In this document: positions 29,841 to 40,636 of the stretch, piece after piece | Layout of the letters: each line of letters starts with the position of its first letter | Position numbering within the stretch: position 1 is the stretch's first letter | NCBI GenBank assembly: GCA_949710005.1 | Contig: OX453279.1 | Span: forward strand, 17,269,418 to 17,333,417 | DNA length: 64,000 bases | Origin: Ricordea florida | Taxonomy: Eukaryota > Cnidaria > Anthozoa > Corallimorpharia > Ricordeidae | Direction of reading: 5' to 3' | The notes under the pieces: generated by a model | The model's input: only the letters and a program-made list of their open reading frames with translations | Databases searched by the model: none | Told to the model about the DNA's origin: nothing | Translations under genes and position numbers: made by a program

Positions 29841-32150
29841 CAATTGTGGAAAACGAGGACGGACAACTTCGAGCGAAAAAAAAAAATATATATATATATA
29901 CAGTAAAAAATCTAAAAAAAGTTTAAAAATTTAATAAAAATAGACGTTTCGGTCAATGACCTTCATCAGTTGCAGTTGACTGCAACTGATGAAGGTCATT
30001 GACCGAAACGTCTATTTTTATTAAATTTTTAAACTTTTTTTAGATTTTTTACTGTATATATATATATATTTTTTTTTTTTTCGCTCGAAGTTGTCCGTCC
30101 TCGTTTTCCACAATTGCCTACAAATTTCATTACTCGAGGTTTGGACTACGAATCCTTTTGGATCCTTCTGGCGTGTGGCATCCCTGTTGGCTCGAAGCAT
30201 CATAACTTTTTATATATATATATATATGTATGTATTCTCTGATTGAAAGGTTTCAATAATATTGTGTAGAGACAAGTTTCATAGCCTTTTCACAATGGGT
30301 CAGTTTTACCTTAGAGTGCAATGACCCCCCCCCCCTGATAATATTGCTATCTAGAACCCCTGCCCTTTTTTCACAAATGAAATGTTAATTCAAGCCTTAA
30401 TTTGCAAAGTTAGACATAACATATTAACTTTGTTACTTTCTGCCGTTTACTTTATTTTTATGTCAAATATCAATATTTCATAACAACCACAACATGCAAT
30501 TAACCTTTTACATTGGAAAAACTTTATAAAGAAGAAAATAAATTTTGTAATGCCAAAATGTTTATGATCTTTCTCATATATTCATTGCAAGTGTGCTGTA
30601 TGTAGTAACAAGTGTTTCAAGTTTCCTAAATGCCCTATGCTTTCAATAATGATTTTCCACACAAACTTTCTAGACAAATGACTGCACTAGATTCTAAGCC
30701 TTTTAGAAGAAATGGTATTGTTTGGAGCTGTTTTGATTACTACCACCTCTGATGGAAAGCCTATTAAGAAGATTTTTGTATTGCTTTTAGTAGTAGAGTA
30801 ACAATAACTTTACCAAGATTAAGACATGAATCCCACCCCATAAAAATATATTATGTTTAACATAAAAAATATAACAATAATAATATCAATACCAGTAATA
30901 ATAATAGTAATGATAATAATAATGATAATAATATAATGATAGTTCTTCTCGTTACTATATGTCATTGGTTACAGTTCAATACCTCTGGCTGCCATGACTT
31001 TTTCGATGAAATACCGTCCTTATATTAAATCTTTCTTCTGCAGTTTTTATAATAGAAATTTTCATATATTCAAAATAATGTACTATTCTATGGTTGGGTA
31101 TGGATATTTTGCCTGTTTCTGTAACAGCACAATTAAACTTTCATGTGGTATATACTTTTGACTGATTGATGTTGATTTCACATTATTTTTTTACAGGAGT
31201 ACGTAGTGCAGCAATCTTTTTGAACATATTAAGATTTCAATAACTCTTTCTTACATGTATTGTTTTTATGATATGACCTAAAAATAGCACAACCACATAC
31301 TATACAGTGGGCACTCACTATTACCAAACCTTTATTCAAAGCTTTTGTAGAATCCAATTGTTTTACCCCCAATTTGTTGATATGGCATCTCTTTTGAGGG
31401 AAGAGGAATTTTTCTATCTACCACTGGGGGTACCATTGCAACTGGAAAGAGTACACACATTAAAACATGCACTATTCATAATGCTCTCAATTGTGGTTAC
31501 CCGGGAATGAAATAATGACTGCAGTAGACAATAAAATATCTAATCAGAAGATTCTTCTTACAATGAATCTCATGCAATTATAACCAAAAAAACATAAACA
31601 AAAAATAATTGGAGCGTTCAGCTCATCCTCTGTGTAAGAACATATTTTGTTCAAAAGTGATGTACAACAAAGAAGACAAAGCAGTAGAGACTAAGAAAAT
31701 AAAACTAAAGAAAAAAAACACAGGTTTTTACACCGTGGTAAACACAAGCATTCATATCAACTCTTCAAGATTTCACCTGCAAAAGATTTACAATCATTTT
31801 CAATTTGTGTTAAGTGAATATTATTGTGATACTTCATCGACTCTGTATTCCCTGTCAAGATAATAAATAATTTTACTTCTATTCCCTCTGGTGCAATCTC
31901 AGTGGCAGTGAAAGAGCTAAATGAAGGTCAATTTTTAAGCACTGTGTTGAGCGGTATACTGATCATGTAATTTGCACCAGGTGTCACTAATTGTGTACCA
32001 AACACAGCATAAGAAATAAAATAATGGGGATTACGCTAATATAAAAAATAAAATATATAATATAAAAAAAAATAAAGAATAAAATATGAAAGCATTGTGA
32101 CTTCTTCAAAAACTAGCTTCGCGAGGTTTTTGCGGGAGTCGTATTTCTAG
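28779..32150. mobile_element. Helitron-like non-autonomous element, copy 1
   Basis: The left Polinton repeat shows the empty site TTTATAAATTTT. Here it is split as TTTA, then TTCCTCGCGAAGC up to TTTCTAG, then TAAATTTT, with no target duplication. Insertion between A and T and a CTAG 3' end are Helitron traits. CCTCGCGAAGC at the 5' end (28781-28791) is exactly inverted at 32116-32126, 24 bp from the 3' end, like the asymmetric inverted repeats of Helitron2-type elements. No Rep/helicase is present, so it depends on other copies. A related copy lies at 55174-57612. Inner short ORFs are not conserved between the copies. Confidence 0.75.
29838..30119. repeat. ~280-bp palindrome with hammerhead-like cores (Penelope-like remnant)
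   Basis: A near-perfect palindrome centred at 29977/29978, inserted in a TA-microsatellite of the Helitron-like element. Each strand carries CTGATGA, a 4-bp stem GGTC-ATT-GACC, GAAA and CGTC (29986-30012 on the plus strand; mirror at about 29943-29969). This is the conserved core order of a type I hammerhead ribozyme. Hammerheads are known from Penelope-like retroelements, including cnidarian ones. About 90 bp of flanking unique sequence (30120-30210) ends in another TA run and may belong to the same insertion. No RT or GIY-YIG coding was found. Confidence 0.7.
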
Positions 32151-32245
32151 TAAATTTTTTTAATCATAACAAAAACCCTTGGAAAATATGCTGATAATTT
32201 ACTGAAAATTCAAAAATCCGGGAAAAAATGCTCCTATATACTACT
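32151..32245. repeat. Polinton right terminal repeat, outer part
   Basis: Reverse complement of 14232 to about 14322 with a few mismatches. It ends CCTATATACTACT, followed by the GCCGA target duplicate at 32246-32250. Confidence 0.92.
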
Positions 32246-33264
32246 GCCGAACATGCACTTGCACAACCAAAGAGGTCATTCTCGATCATGGACCTGTGAC
32301 CAGTTTTTGGTGCTTTAGTTTCGAACGTTTTAATGGGATAATGGGCAGCACCACAACTAACAAAAGGTCCGTTGAGCTTCAGCTCATGAGGAAACTTTTA
32401 ATATTCACGCAATTGAAAGATATGAAGTTGCCTGATATGTACAAAGATGAATTCCTGAGTTTATGTTCGCCTTCGGAGAGTCATGTTCCAGAAGTCGCGC
32501 CTCCTAACTGGTGCGTCAAATACGAGTTTGTGAACATTGCAAAGCAAGCACCACTCCATGGTGTCAACTGGAGGAACTATTCAGGCCTTACGAAACCTTC
32601 CAATTATAAACTTGTTCACCTGGATGAAGATGACGCGGCATTGTTGAGAGAGGTTTATGCAATCATGTACCCAGGAAGGAAAATTGAAATGGCTAATCTG
32701 GCCGAAATCATACAGAAATTTGGAGCACTTAAAATTTGGTCAACCACGTTTGGGTCAAAAATGCAACCAAGGGGAACTCGATCTAGCAAGATTTTAGCGT
32801 CTTGGCCGGCAGACAATGGACATGTCCTTCAGGACACCTTTTTGTTGTCTGGTGGGACAGTACGCTACTTTTTCAAACATCCCATTCAGTTGGGGGATGA
32901 ACATGTCTGGTATTATTTTGCTTGCATGAAGTGGTATATACCACACGAGCAATCTGGCAGTCTATATGGCAACCCAGTTAGAGTATGCAAGAACAATTTA
33001 TATCCAGGAGGACCATCATCGTTTATGCCAGTCCAAAGAATCTTCTCACGATTCGCATCAGTTGAACTGGATTTGGCTACACAAAAACAAGTTGCAATTT
33101 CACCATCAACAGGAGCATTCATTTGTAATGAAAGAGTGACTGTGGAAAATAATTTTGAGTTAAAAAAAAAACAGAAGAGTTCAGACAACAAAGAAATTTA
33201 TTTTGTTGAGTTTGCGTACCGTTTTCACATACAACATGTTCCACTCGCTGTTTATTGTCAATAG
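32246..33264 (+). pseudogene. Tnp2/CACTA-type transposase, 3' part
   Basis: Continuation of the interrupted gene. Directly after the Polinton the codons for an APNMHLH-type motif resume. One further frame break occurs within the next 30 bp. The open frame 32296-33264 follows (SFWCFSFERFNGIMGS, TNKRSVELQLMRK, then about 280 residues to the stop TAG at 33262). The FWCFSFERFNG block is the usual sequel of the Tnp2 domain, which confirms that the two halves belong together. The C-terminal 250 residues are intact but of unknown function. Confidence 0.85.
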
Positions 33265-33682
33265 GGAGTGACTATTTAGCACTCAGTTCATGTTGCGAGA
33301 CTCCTTATTTGTTATACATGAGGTATAAATCACACGTAACGTTTTTTTTTTTCAAGTTAAAAAAAGTTGACAACAATAGGATTTGAACCCGGACCGTCGG
33401 ATTACTGCGCGGGAACGATATCCACAAGATTACCGACGACCAGCTGCAAGAAACCCGAAAATTATGGCTATATATCCTGACCCCAATATGAAGGCTAACC
33501 ACAAGCAAACTAAGCTAACGTAGGCTAACTGAAGTGATTTTTAGGCTAAACGGAGTGCTAGTAGGCTAACCGGAGTGCTGTTTTGTATTCACTACATGAA
33601 CTGAGTGTTACGTGGTATAATATGTCATGAGGTGTCTCCCTATTGTCTCACAACATCAACTGAGTGCAGAATAGTGACTCCC
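33264..33682. mobile_element. Small inverted-repeat element with tRNA-like segment
   Basis: The 38-bp ends are inverted with about five mismatches (GGGAGTGACTATT..GCACTCAGTT on the left, AACTGAGTGC..AATAGTGACTCCC on the right). Internally, AGGCTAAC repeats five times between 33492 and 33573. It starts on the stop codon of the transposase. It could be a MITE or the subterminal part of the transposon's own right end. Confidence 0.5.
33372..33445 (-). repeat. tRNA-like sequence, probable SINE head or tRNA pseudogene
   Basis: On the minus strand a good B-box-like GGGTTCAAATCC occurs with an anticodon-arm-like region upstream, but the acceptor stem and A-box are poor. Not a functional tRNA gene. 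Confidence 0.35.
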
Positions 33683-34986
33683 ATTGTTCATCACTCCCAT
33701 TGCCACGTGACCTTGTTAATTATAAAAACCGGCCAAGATACAAATAAATACACCATTTTTGATATATTAACATTCAGACTTAGCTCCAAAGCTTGGGGCA
33801 ATAAAACAAAAGAAATCGCATCAAGGTTGAGGAATGAGTAAATAATTTCTTTTGTTTTATTCCCCAAAACCTTGGAATTAAGTTAGAATTTTAAGTATAT
33901 CGAAAATGGCCTAATTATATTGCATTCATCCAACCGTAGACCGCGTGTGACCTCATTTAAAACATCGATCGTTGGTCGAAACAGCAACAGAAGGGAGGCT
34001 GACCTTGCCCTCCAGAACCCTTTTTGCATACAAATGTTTGTAATTTTTCATAAATAATTCAAACTTGAATTAGATCTCACTCTTCAATGCCACGGTGCTT
34101 AAACTTGGCCATTTTGCTATTTTCGACATGCTCTTTTGATTTTTGACAGCTATTTAGCATCACTACCATTTTTCAGGATTGACAAGGTCATGTGACACTG
34201 TTATGCAAAGGACCTATAGAGAAAGCTGTGGCTCAGATAAATTCCATATTAAACAAATCCATCTCAGAGTAACTACCAAAAATACCAAGAAATTTTCATT
34301 GGCAACAATGATTTTACAATACAACAGCTGAACGGCACACGATGTACATGGCATATGTTACACGTCTGTCTATTAACAACACCTTATTTGCATTTATGTT
34401 GACCATAAATGCCGATCATCAAACAGGGTTGCTTCAATTCACAGTAATCCTAAAATAAACAAAAACAAATCATAAATTAATAGCCTCATTGACTTTGAAT
34501 GTAGAGAAAGGTGATATAAAGATTGTTGTGGAGCTATGTAACCAGGCAAACACATGACTTGCTACTTCATATAAGCTCGTCATATTCTAGATGTATAAAT
34601 TTTGATTCGTATATCGAATTCTTGAAATGCATGATATGTATATGTAAATCTTGACGTGTAAACATAAATCTTGGTAAGTTAATTTTTCCAGTTTTTTGGT
34701 CTTAATAAATCTTGATATGTGTATGTCAATCTTGATATAATTACATATGAATCTTGATGAATCTTGATGAATCTTGAATTATATAGATCTTGATGTTTTG
34801 TGCCTTTTTGAAAAGCATACAGAACTCTGAAAACACAACAATATCAAGAGTACCAAATATAAAATGGAATCCACAACCTCATAGCAAAGCCAGGATTGTG
34901 AGCACCTTCAATGCAAACTGAAAATGTATTGAAAAGACTGCTTCTTCGATAGGTTTACTTTTATAACTCAATACTTATAATTTTCT

Positions 34987-35350
34987 GCAAAAACCTAAAT
35001 TGTTTAATAGAAACTGTTGCTGTTGAGTTTACTGAAAACATGCAGAATCTTCAAAATCAGACCCATAGGATCCCCACTCGTATTCTGTAAAAAACCTGAA
35101 CATTTAATAGAAACTGTTGCTGTTATGAGTTTACTGAAAACATGCAGAATCTTCAAGATCAGACCCATAGGATCGCCATTCGTATTCTGCAAAAAACCTG
35201 AACATTTAATAGAAATTGTTGCTGTTATGAGTTTACTGAAAACATGCAGAATCTGCAAGATCAGACCCATAGGATCCCCACTCGTATTCTGCAAAAAACC
35301 TGAACATTAAATAGAAAATGTTGCTGTTATGAGTTTACTGAAAACATGAA
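34987..35350. repeat. 102-bp minisatellite, about 3.5 copies
   Basis: ATGCAGAATCTTCAAGATCAGACC-like blocks begin at about 35040, 35142 and 35244, with a degenerate fourth at 35346. The period is 102 bp, a multiple of three, which is why both strands show long apparent open frames. Confidence 0.92.
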
Positions 35351-35868
35351 GAATTTTTTAAATTCTGTCTGAAAAGGCACTACAAGTAAACCAATCTGCT
35401 CTCCTTATGTAAATAAACATAGTTTTAAATGTCTAGTTGATAGCTAGCTAGCTTTTACTATCTGCAACTCATCAATCAAAAGTATAGATGAAACTAATGA
35501 CTATTGACATAGATTCAGAAAAAAATTACAATGTAAATGTGCTAATTAAGTTTAAGAAAACACAAACGCACTACTGTAGGTGCAGTGGATGGCATGATGA
35601 AAATTCATAATAAATTTCTCATAGAAAATTGACTTGTTTTTATTGAGCTCAAGCTAAAAAAATATAAACACTATTAGGTCAATTTTCTTCCATTCAATGG
35701 CGGTACAGATTGATGACTTTCACCTTAAATTAAATCGTCAACATTAAATTTTCCAAGCAACTGTATCCTAAATAATCAGTATCTTTTTCTAACTTAAAAC
35801 GCTTCCATGTTTGAGGCCGTGCCATTGTAAATTAGGACAAGTAACGAGCCAAAAGAACAAACATCAAT

Positions 35869-35870
35869 CC

Positions 35871-35914
<44 letters not shown>
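35869..35914. repeat. (AAT)n microsatellite
   Basis: About 15 uninterrupted AAT units. Confidence 0.95.
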
Positions 35915-35916
<2 letters not shown>

Positions 35917-36107
35917 GCATAGTCAAATGAATTTCCAAAAAGTGATGTAAAGCATTAGGAAAACATTTTGAAGACTACAAGCAAAGCCTGGAGATCCCTA
36001 CTGACAGGGCCTCAAGTTAAATATAATTATGAAGATACCTGTAATGTTGATGGCTTCAAAATCGATATCTGCTGCATCAGAACCTACCTTTTAAAATTTA
36101 AATCCAA

Positions 36108-36484
36108 GCAGGTTTCTCAACAAAAAAATTAACCCATAGTGGATTCTTGCTTGGCTGAGGTTGCTCAAAAAGTCTTATGACCTTTGGGTCATTTTTATCA
36201 AGTAATAAATCCCCTTCGCTTTCCTCCTCATTGCAAAGTCTGTCTTCAACATTATATCTGTTACTTTCTTCAGTCTGTTGATCTGAAGTAGCAAGATAAT
36301 CTTCACGATTATCCTGATTGGCAGCAATGATTGATTCACTGTTAATGTTGCTGTCTCTCTCTGAGCCACTGAAACTTCCTTCCTCCTTACCGTCTGACTG
36401 TTCTTTATAATCCCTTCGTCTAGATTTCTTTTCACGTCTTCTCTTGTTGAATTCTTTACGACACATTTTCTTGTCTCTTCCCAT
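36108..36484 (-). CDS. Hypothetical charged protein or terminal exon
   Basis: A 128-aa open frame starting MGRDKKMCRKEFNKRRREKK: a basic N-terminus, then an acidic Ser/Asn/Glu-rich middle, then a less biased end (VIRLFEQPQPSKNPLWVNFF). A poly-T/poly-G tract followed by TAG lies directly upstream on the coding strand and could be a splice acceptor, so this may be the last exon of a larger gene. No homologue recognised; it may be spurious. The preceding C14/A10 tract at 36497-36520 is a sequencing-prone homopolymer. Confidence 0.3.
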
Positions 36485-37099
36485 CTACCCCCCACCCCCC
36501 CCCCCCCCAAAAAAAAAAACAGCCTGTCAATCAGGTGATTCAAAGCCCACTTTTCTATCTAGTTCCTGAACTAAAATCATATAAATGGCATTAAAACAAC
36601 AAGAAAAACAGTAAACAGATTTGGGAGTGATGTAACACAAGCCTTAGATAAAATAATACATGCATATACATTTGAGTCACTGATTATCTTGTGGAGGCAG
36701 CAAGAACTCACAACAACGAGTCTGAGGAGTTAAAATTAACCTAAAAGCTGAGTTCAAGAGTTACAAAACATGATAAAAATAATGCCAGAAACTGACACCC
36801 TAAAACAAAACTTTTATAAAAACTGGGATGTCTTTGTACCTCTATATTAATTTGGCCTATATTTTCTTATGTTTTAAACTGGTGTAGTGCTGTTAAGTCC
36901 ACAATATAAATGGTGAACACGCCATCCAATGAGTTCACTTTGAATTCATTCAAAACAAAAACACAAGCATGGAAAACGTCTAGAATGAGACTGCCGCTTT
37001 TACTCAAGAAAATATTCCCGCCACATGGAGGCTCTGATTTGCCTATGTAGTTCCCCTCGACTTCTCCATGAATATTGGCCGTGATTCATGATCACTTAG

Positions 37100-37805
37100 G
37101 GCATGTTCACATGGAGGTGGGAGACTGCGGGAAAGTGAGGTTCCTCACTTACCTGTGGTAAAGATACGTTTCTCTTCATATGCAACCCCGGGGCAGTGGG
37201 GTGAGGTTTATAATACTATAGCGCAGTCGGCGTATCTTTGGTTACTATACATCGCCGACAGGTCTTGCTTGAAAACCTTTTCATAAAGTCACATGAAACT
37301 TTATATTCCATAAGATAATTTAGTAGAAGCTCCACACGTTTGGAATACATGGGAGTCTGTGACCTGCCTTGCAGAGTTTTTTGGTTTGACCTCTTTGCAG
37401 ATTTTTTCTGACGAAAGCTCGAATCTGATGAAAATACTTTTTGCTTTGTTGCTGTTTCAGGCTGAAAAAGTCAGATTGATTCAGCTGATTACCGTGACTA
37501 TCGGTTTCCATGCTTAGAAAATTGTTGTAAGCAATTGTTTGGCGGGCTTTGGCGAAATTTGAATTTGATTACCAAGGCTAGGCTGGTTTCCCCACTCACA
37601 AGCTTTCAAAAGGAAAAAACTCACCCCACCTAAGCAAGTTACCCGGCCCGGCCAACCAGGTAACCTGCCTTGGTGGGGTACCCCACCTCGCATGCGAATG
37701 CGATCGAGAAAAACAGAGAGATTGTATGAAGAGATTGGTTACCTTTTCGGGTAGGTGAGGTACCTTCACCTACCCGGGGTCCCCCACCTCAATACAAACA
37801 GGCAT
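37100..37805. repeat. Putative GC-richer inverted-repeat element
   Basis: The left end GCATGTTCACATGGAGGTGGG and right end CCCCCACCTCAATACAAACAGGC are imperfect inverted repeats. The interior has matching GTGAGGTTCC / CCACCTAC patches (for example GGTAGGTGAGGTACC at 37750). About 700 bp, no coding. The rest of 36.5-38.7 kb holds nothing recognisable. Confidence 0.4.
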
Positions 37806-39451
37806 TTACTTCGCCTTTGGGAACAAATATTAGGCAATGCAAGAAAAGATCAAGGTAACATTTCCGCACAGCCCCATACCTTTTTTATACATGCAGCGTT
37901 CTCATACTATTTCACATAAACAGTTAATTAATATGAATACATTCGAAACTTGTATACATAATTAATGTATGGGGCTGTGCGAAAATCTTACCAAAATCAA
38001 TACGACTCAAGGCAATGAACTAAAAATGACATCAGAGTAAAAAATAACCGTAACAAACAAAGGCCTATAGTGCAGACAACAATCATAATTGAATCAAATA
38101 TTCGCGCCAAAAACGACGGATGCTTATGAGCGCAGTTTCAACTTAAAATCCAATACAAAAGAAAAAATAATTATCTCAACACTATATAAAAACCAAAAAT
38201 CCGTCGGCAACGGCACGGTTTGTCATCCGTTGACAAATTGACAGACGAAGAAAGAAGCCGAGAATTTCTTGAGTCGAAATATTCCGCTCCGAAGCGGCTA
38301 ACATCTAAGCCATTCAGGATAAATACTTTTAGGAAAAAAGTAACAAGCATATGGGTTACTCTTAAACTAGAAAAAAAAAGAAAGGTGAAGCTTACCTTTC
38401 ATCCAAAGTTAGAAGCGTGTTTTATCGCTGTGAGGCATATATAATAATCCAGGTGGATAAAATTACGGGAATTATTCCTCGCTTGTCCACTAAAGCAAAT
38501 CAATCGACGGCGAGAGGATCTGCTATCATTTGAGCTGGGGTACAAATGATCAGCGACTGACACATCAGAGCGAGGCATAAACACTTGGGGGCCGATCTTC
38601 AAAATAGCGCGCAAATCTCCCTATTCTCAGCTATTCTCGGTTCGCTTCGGATCGTTGGTCGATCTTTTAGCAATACGCCGTGTTGTTTACATTAAGTTTT
38701 TCATTACACACATCGAAACTTTTACAGTTAAAAGGTTCTCATCATGGCAGATGCACAAAACAACAGTGATCTTCCTGAAACCAGGTCGGCATCTGATGAT
38801 TGCATTGTCCTGTTGGAGGAGCTGATCAAGTCAAACCGGGAGCTTGCAGACGAGAACGAAAGGCTACGAACAGAGCACGAAAAAGCCAGCAAAGCACAGA
38901 CAGAACTTTTGAAGAGGATCGAACAAAGGTTAAACGAGAAGGAAAGAGAAGGACGAGAAGCAATTCCACGAGGAGGACATCGCTATCGAAAACGCGCGCG
39001 AAGAACTGTAACGGCCATTCCTGCTGCATGCAGAGTGAGTGTTAAAAAATAGATGTCAGACTTATTTTTATGTATATTTACGTACCTTACATTAATTGAT
39101 ATATGTTTATAAGACCTAAGTTCTAAATCGACATAAAAAGGATTTGATAGATTCTTGAAGAATAGGGTTTTTGTTTTGGCGCGCAAAATCCCGAATAAAT
39201 TAACCTGGATCAGATAGATAATTTGCAAATATTAAATTAGTCAAGACCCAAGACCACAGCGAACAGATCTCATTCGTTTAAGGTACCCTTCAAAATGAGA
39301 GGATAATTTTATTTAATATTTCCCTTCTTTATTGTATGAAACCCAAATTGCACAGTAAATTATCCATGAGTATTTTTATAATTATTCTAATTGTCCTAAT
39401 AAAAGCCCCAGGGGGGTGGGGTGGGGGTGGGGTGGAAAAAAAAAGAGTATG

Positions 39452-39599
39452 CGCCACTACGTCGTTTACATTGTACGCAGCGGTTTCTATCGTCGCACAT
39501 GCGCTTGCACTTCCCGTCTGTTCCATGTGCTCGCTTTTGATAGCTGTTGGATTTCTATTAAACCTACGAGTAAACGCGGTGTTTATCATTTTATTGGCG
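39452..39599 (+). repeat. 5' LTR, 148 bp, CGCCAC..TGGCG ends
   Basis: Identical in extent to 44939-45086. The ends form the inverted repeat CGCCA/TGGCG instead of TG..CA. The next bases, TGGTGGCAGCGCT, are in the primer-binding-site position. Confidence 0.85.
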
Positions 39600-39736
39600 T
39601 GGTGGCAGCGCTTAACTCACGCCTCAAATTCCCTAAAACAAGTGTGGACTCCGGATCCTGCGACTTTTACTCCAAAGCAAGGTAATTCCAACTTCTCATA
39701 GCCGTAATTTCAAGCGAGCGAACTGAACTCTCCACC

Positions 39737-40636
39737 ATGGCCGCCTCGCCTCGAGCACCCAAACAGTGGCAATTAACAAAGATTGAGACGATTACTTCGT
39801 ACGAAAGTTGGCGGCAGAACTTGATCTATCTCCTTTTACTCGACAAGAATTTCGTTCGCTTCCTTGATGCAACTTGGCAGAAACAAACCGCCGCCAATCC
39901 GCGTAGGGGCCTTACCAACGATGGCACTGCTGTTCCTGAAGCCCAGCGACTCACTGCCGTCCAGAAGAATGCCCACCTCGACTTACTACTCGGCCAGATA
40001 GCTAACTTTTGTCCCGTAATCTCTAGGAACTCTATTGTTAAACATTCAACCTCACTGAACGACATATGGCAGAAAATCCGCCAACATTATGGTTTCCAGT
40101 CCACCGGCGCACATTTCCTCGACTTGGCCAGCATACGCCTTCAACCAGATGAGAGACCCGAGGACTTGTTCCAACGTCTCATGGCTTTCTTTGAGGACAA
40201 CCTCTTTTCTCTTCACGGTGGCTTAACACACCATGGAGATGCTGCAACTTCTGATGAAGATCTCTCCCCTACCCTAGAGAATACAGTCGTAGTCCTTTGG
40301 TTCCAGTTGATACACCCTGGATTACCCCTTTTAGTGAAACAAAAGTATGGCTCTGAATTACGCAATAAGACCCTGGCTTCTCTAAAACCTGAGATCTCTC
40401 AAGCTCTTGGATCTCTTCTTGACGAGTTACGTAGCATCGAAGATACCAAAGCCATGCGTGTCGGATATAGAGTACCAAGGCGCAATCCTAGAAGTGTTCA
40501 AAGCCAACCCGACGCCGCCCCTTCTTGTCCTGCATCCTCTGCAAAACTGCCGGACGGCCACATACCACTCACAACCTCATGGATTGTCGTTACCTCCCTG
40601 ATTGCGACCGTCGACCATGGGCTCGGTCTTGCTTAG
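39737..40636 (+). CDS. gag-like protein of the short-LTR gypsy element
   Basis: 299 aa from an ATG in a good context (CCACCATGG). The N-terminal two thirds ([63 protein letters not shown]) is a retrotransposon capsid-type region. The natural C-terminus, a CX2C..H..C knuckle ([19 protein letters not shown] at about 40530-40586), is in another frame. A break near 40500 therefore removes it from this ORF, or the element uses frameshifting there. Confidence 0.75.
   Translation: MAASPRAPKQWQLTKIETITSYESWRQNLIYLLLLDKNFVRFLDATWQKQTAANPRRGLTNDGTAVPEAQRLTAVQKNAHLDLLLGQIANFCPVISRNSIVKHSTSLNDIWQKIRQHYGFQSTGAHFLDLASIRLQPDERPEDLFQRLMAFFEDNLFSLHGGLTHHGDAATSDEDLSPTLENTVVVLWFQLIHPGLPLLVKQKYGSELRNKTLASLKPEISQALGSLLDELRSIEDTKAMRVGYRVPRRNPRSVQSQPDAAPSCPASSAKLPDGHIPLTTSWIVVTSLIATVDHGLGLA

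Larger units (their letters stand above)
14232..32245. mobile_element. Polinton/Maverick self-synthesising transposon
   Basis: The ends are inverted repeats starting AGTAGTATATAGGAGC (AG start, as usual for Polintons). They are flanked by GCCGA at 14227-14231 and again at 32246-32250, a 5-bp target-site duplication (6 bp is more typical, and the adjoining A is ambiguous). It encodes PolB, integrase, a probable major capsid protein, a packaging ATPase and about ten accessory proteins. Without the 3.37-kb Helitron-like insertion in its right terminal repeat it is about 14.6 kb. It lies in the same orientation as, and inside, the conserved 3' half of the Tnp2 transposase gene. The low terminal divergence and nearly intact gene set point to recent activity. 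Confidence 0.95.
33683..36097. other. Gene-free spacer with repeats
   Basis: AT-rich spacer. Contains loosely repeated AATCTTGAT(A/G)TGT words at about 34570-34800 and the 102-bp minisatellite. No supported coding sequence. Confidence 0.5.

Noticed and set aside
30021..30203. 60-aa minus-strand ORF across the palindrome
   Set aside because: Half of it is poly-Lys and Tyr/Ile from the A/TA runs of the palindrome; no domain.
33372..33445. Functional tRNA gene
   Set aside because: B-box present but no good A-box, acceptor stem or anticodon loop; better explained as SINE or pseudogene.
35004..35310. Overlapping ~97-aa open frames on both strands
   Set aside because: Produced by the 102-bp minisatellite, whose period is a multiple of three.
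34987..35350. CRISPR-like array
   Set aside because: Repeats are directly adjacent with no unique spacers, and the genome is eukaryotic.
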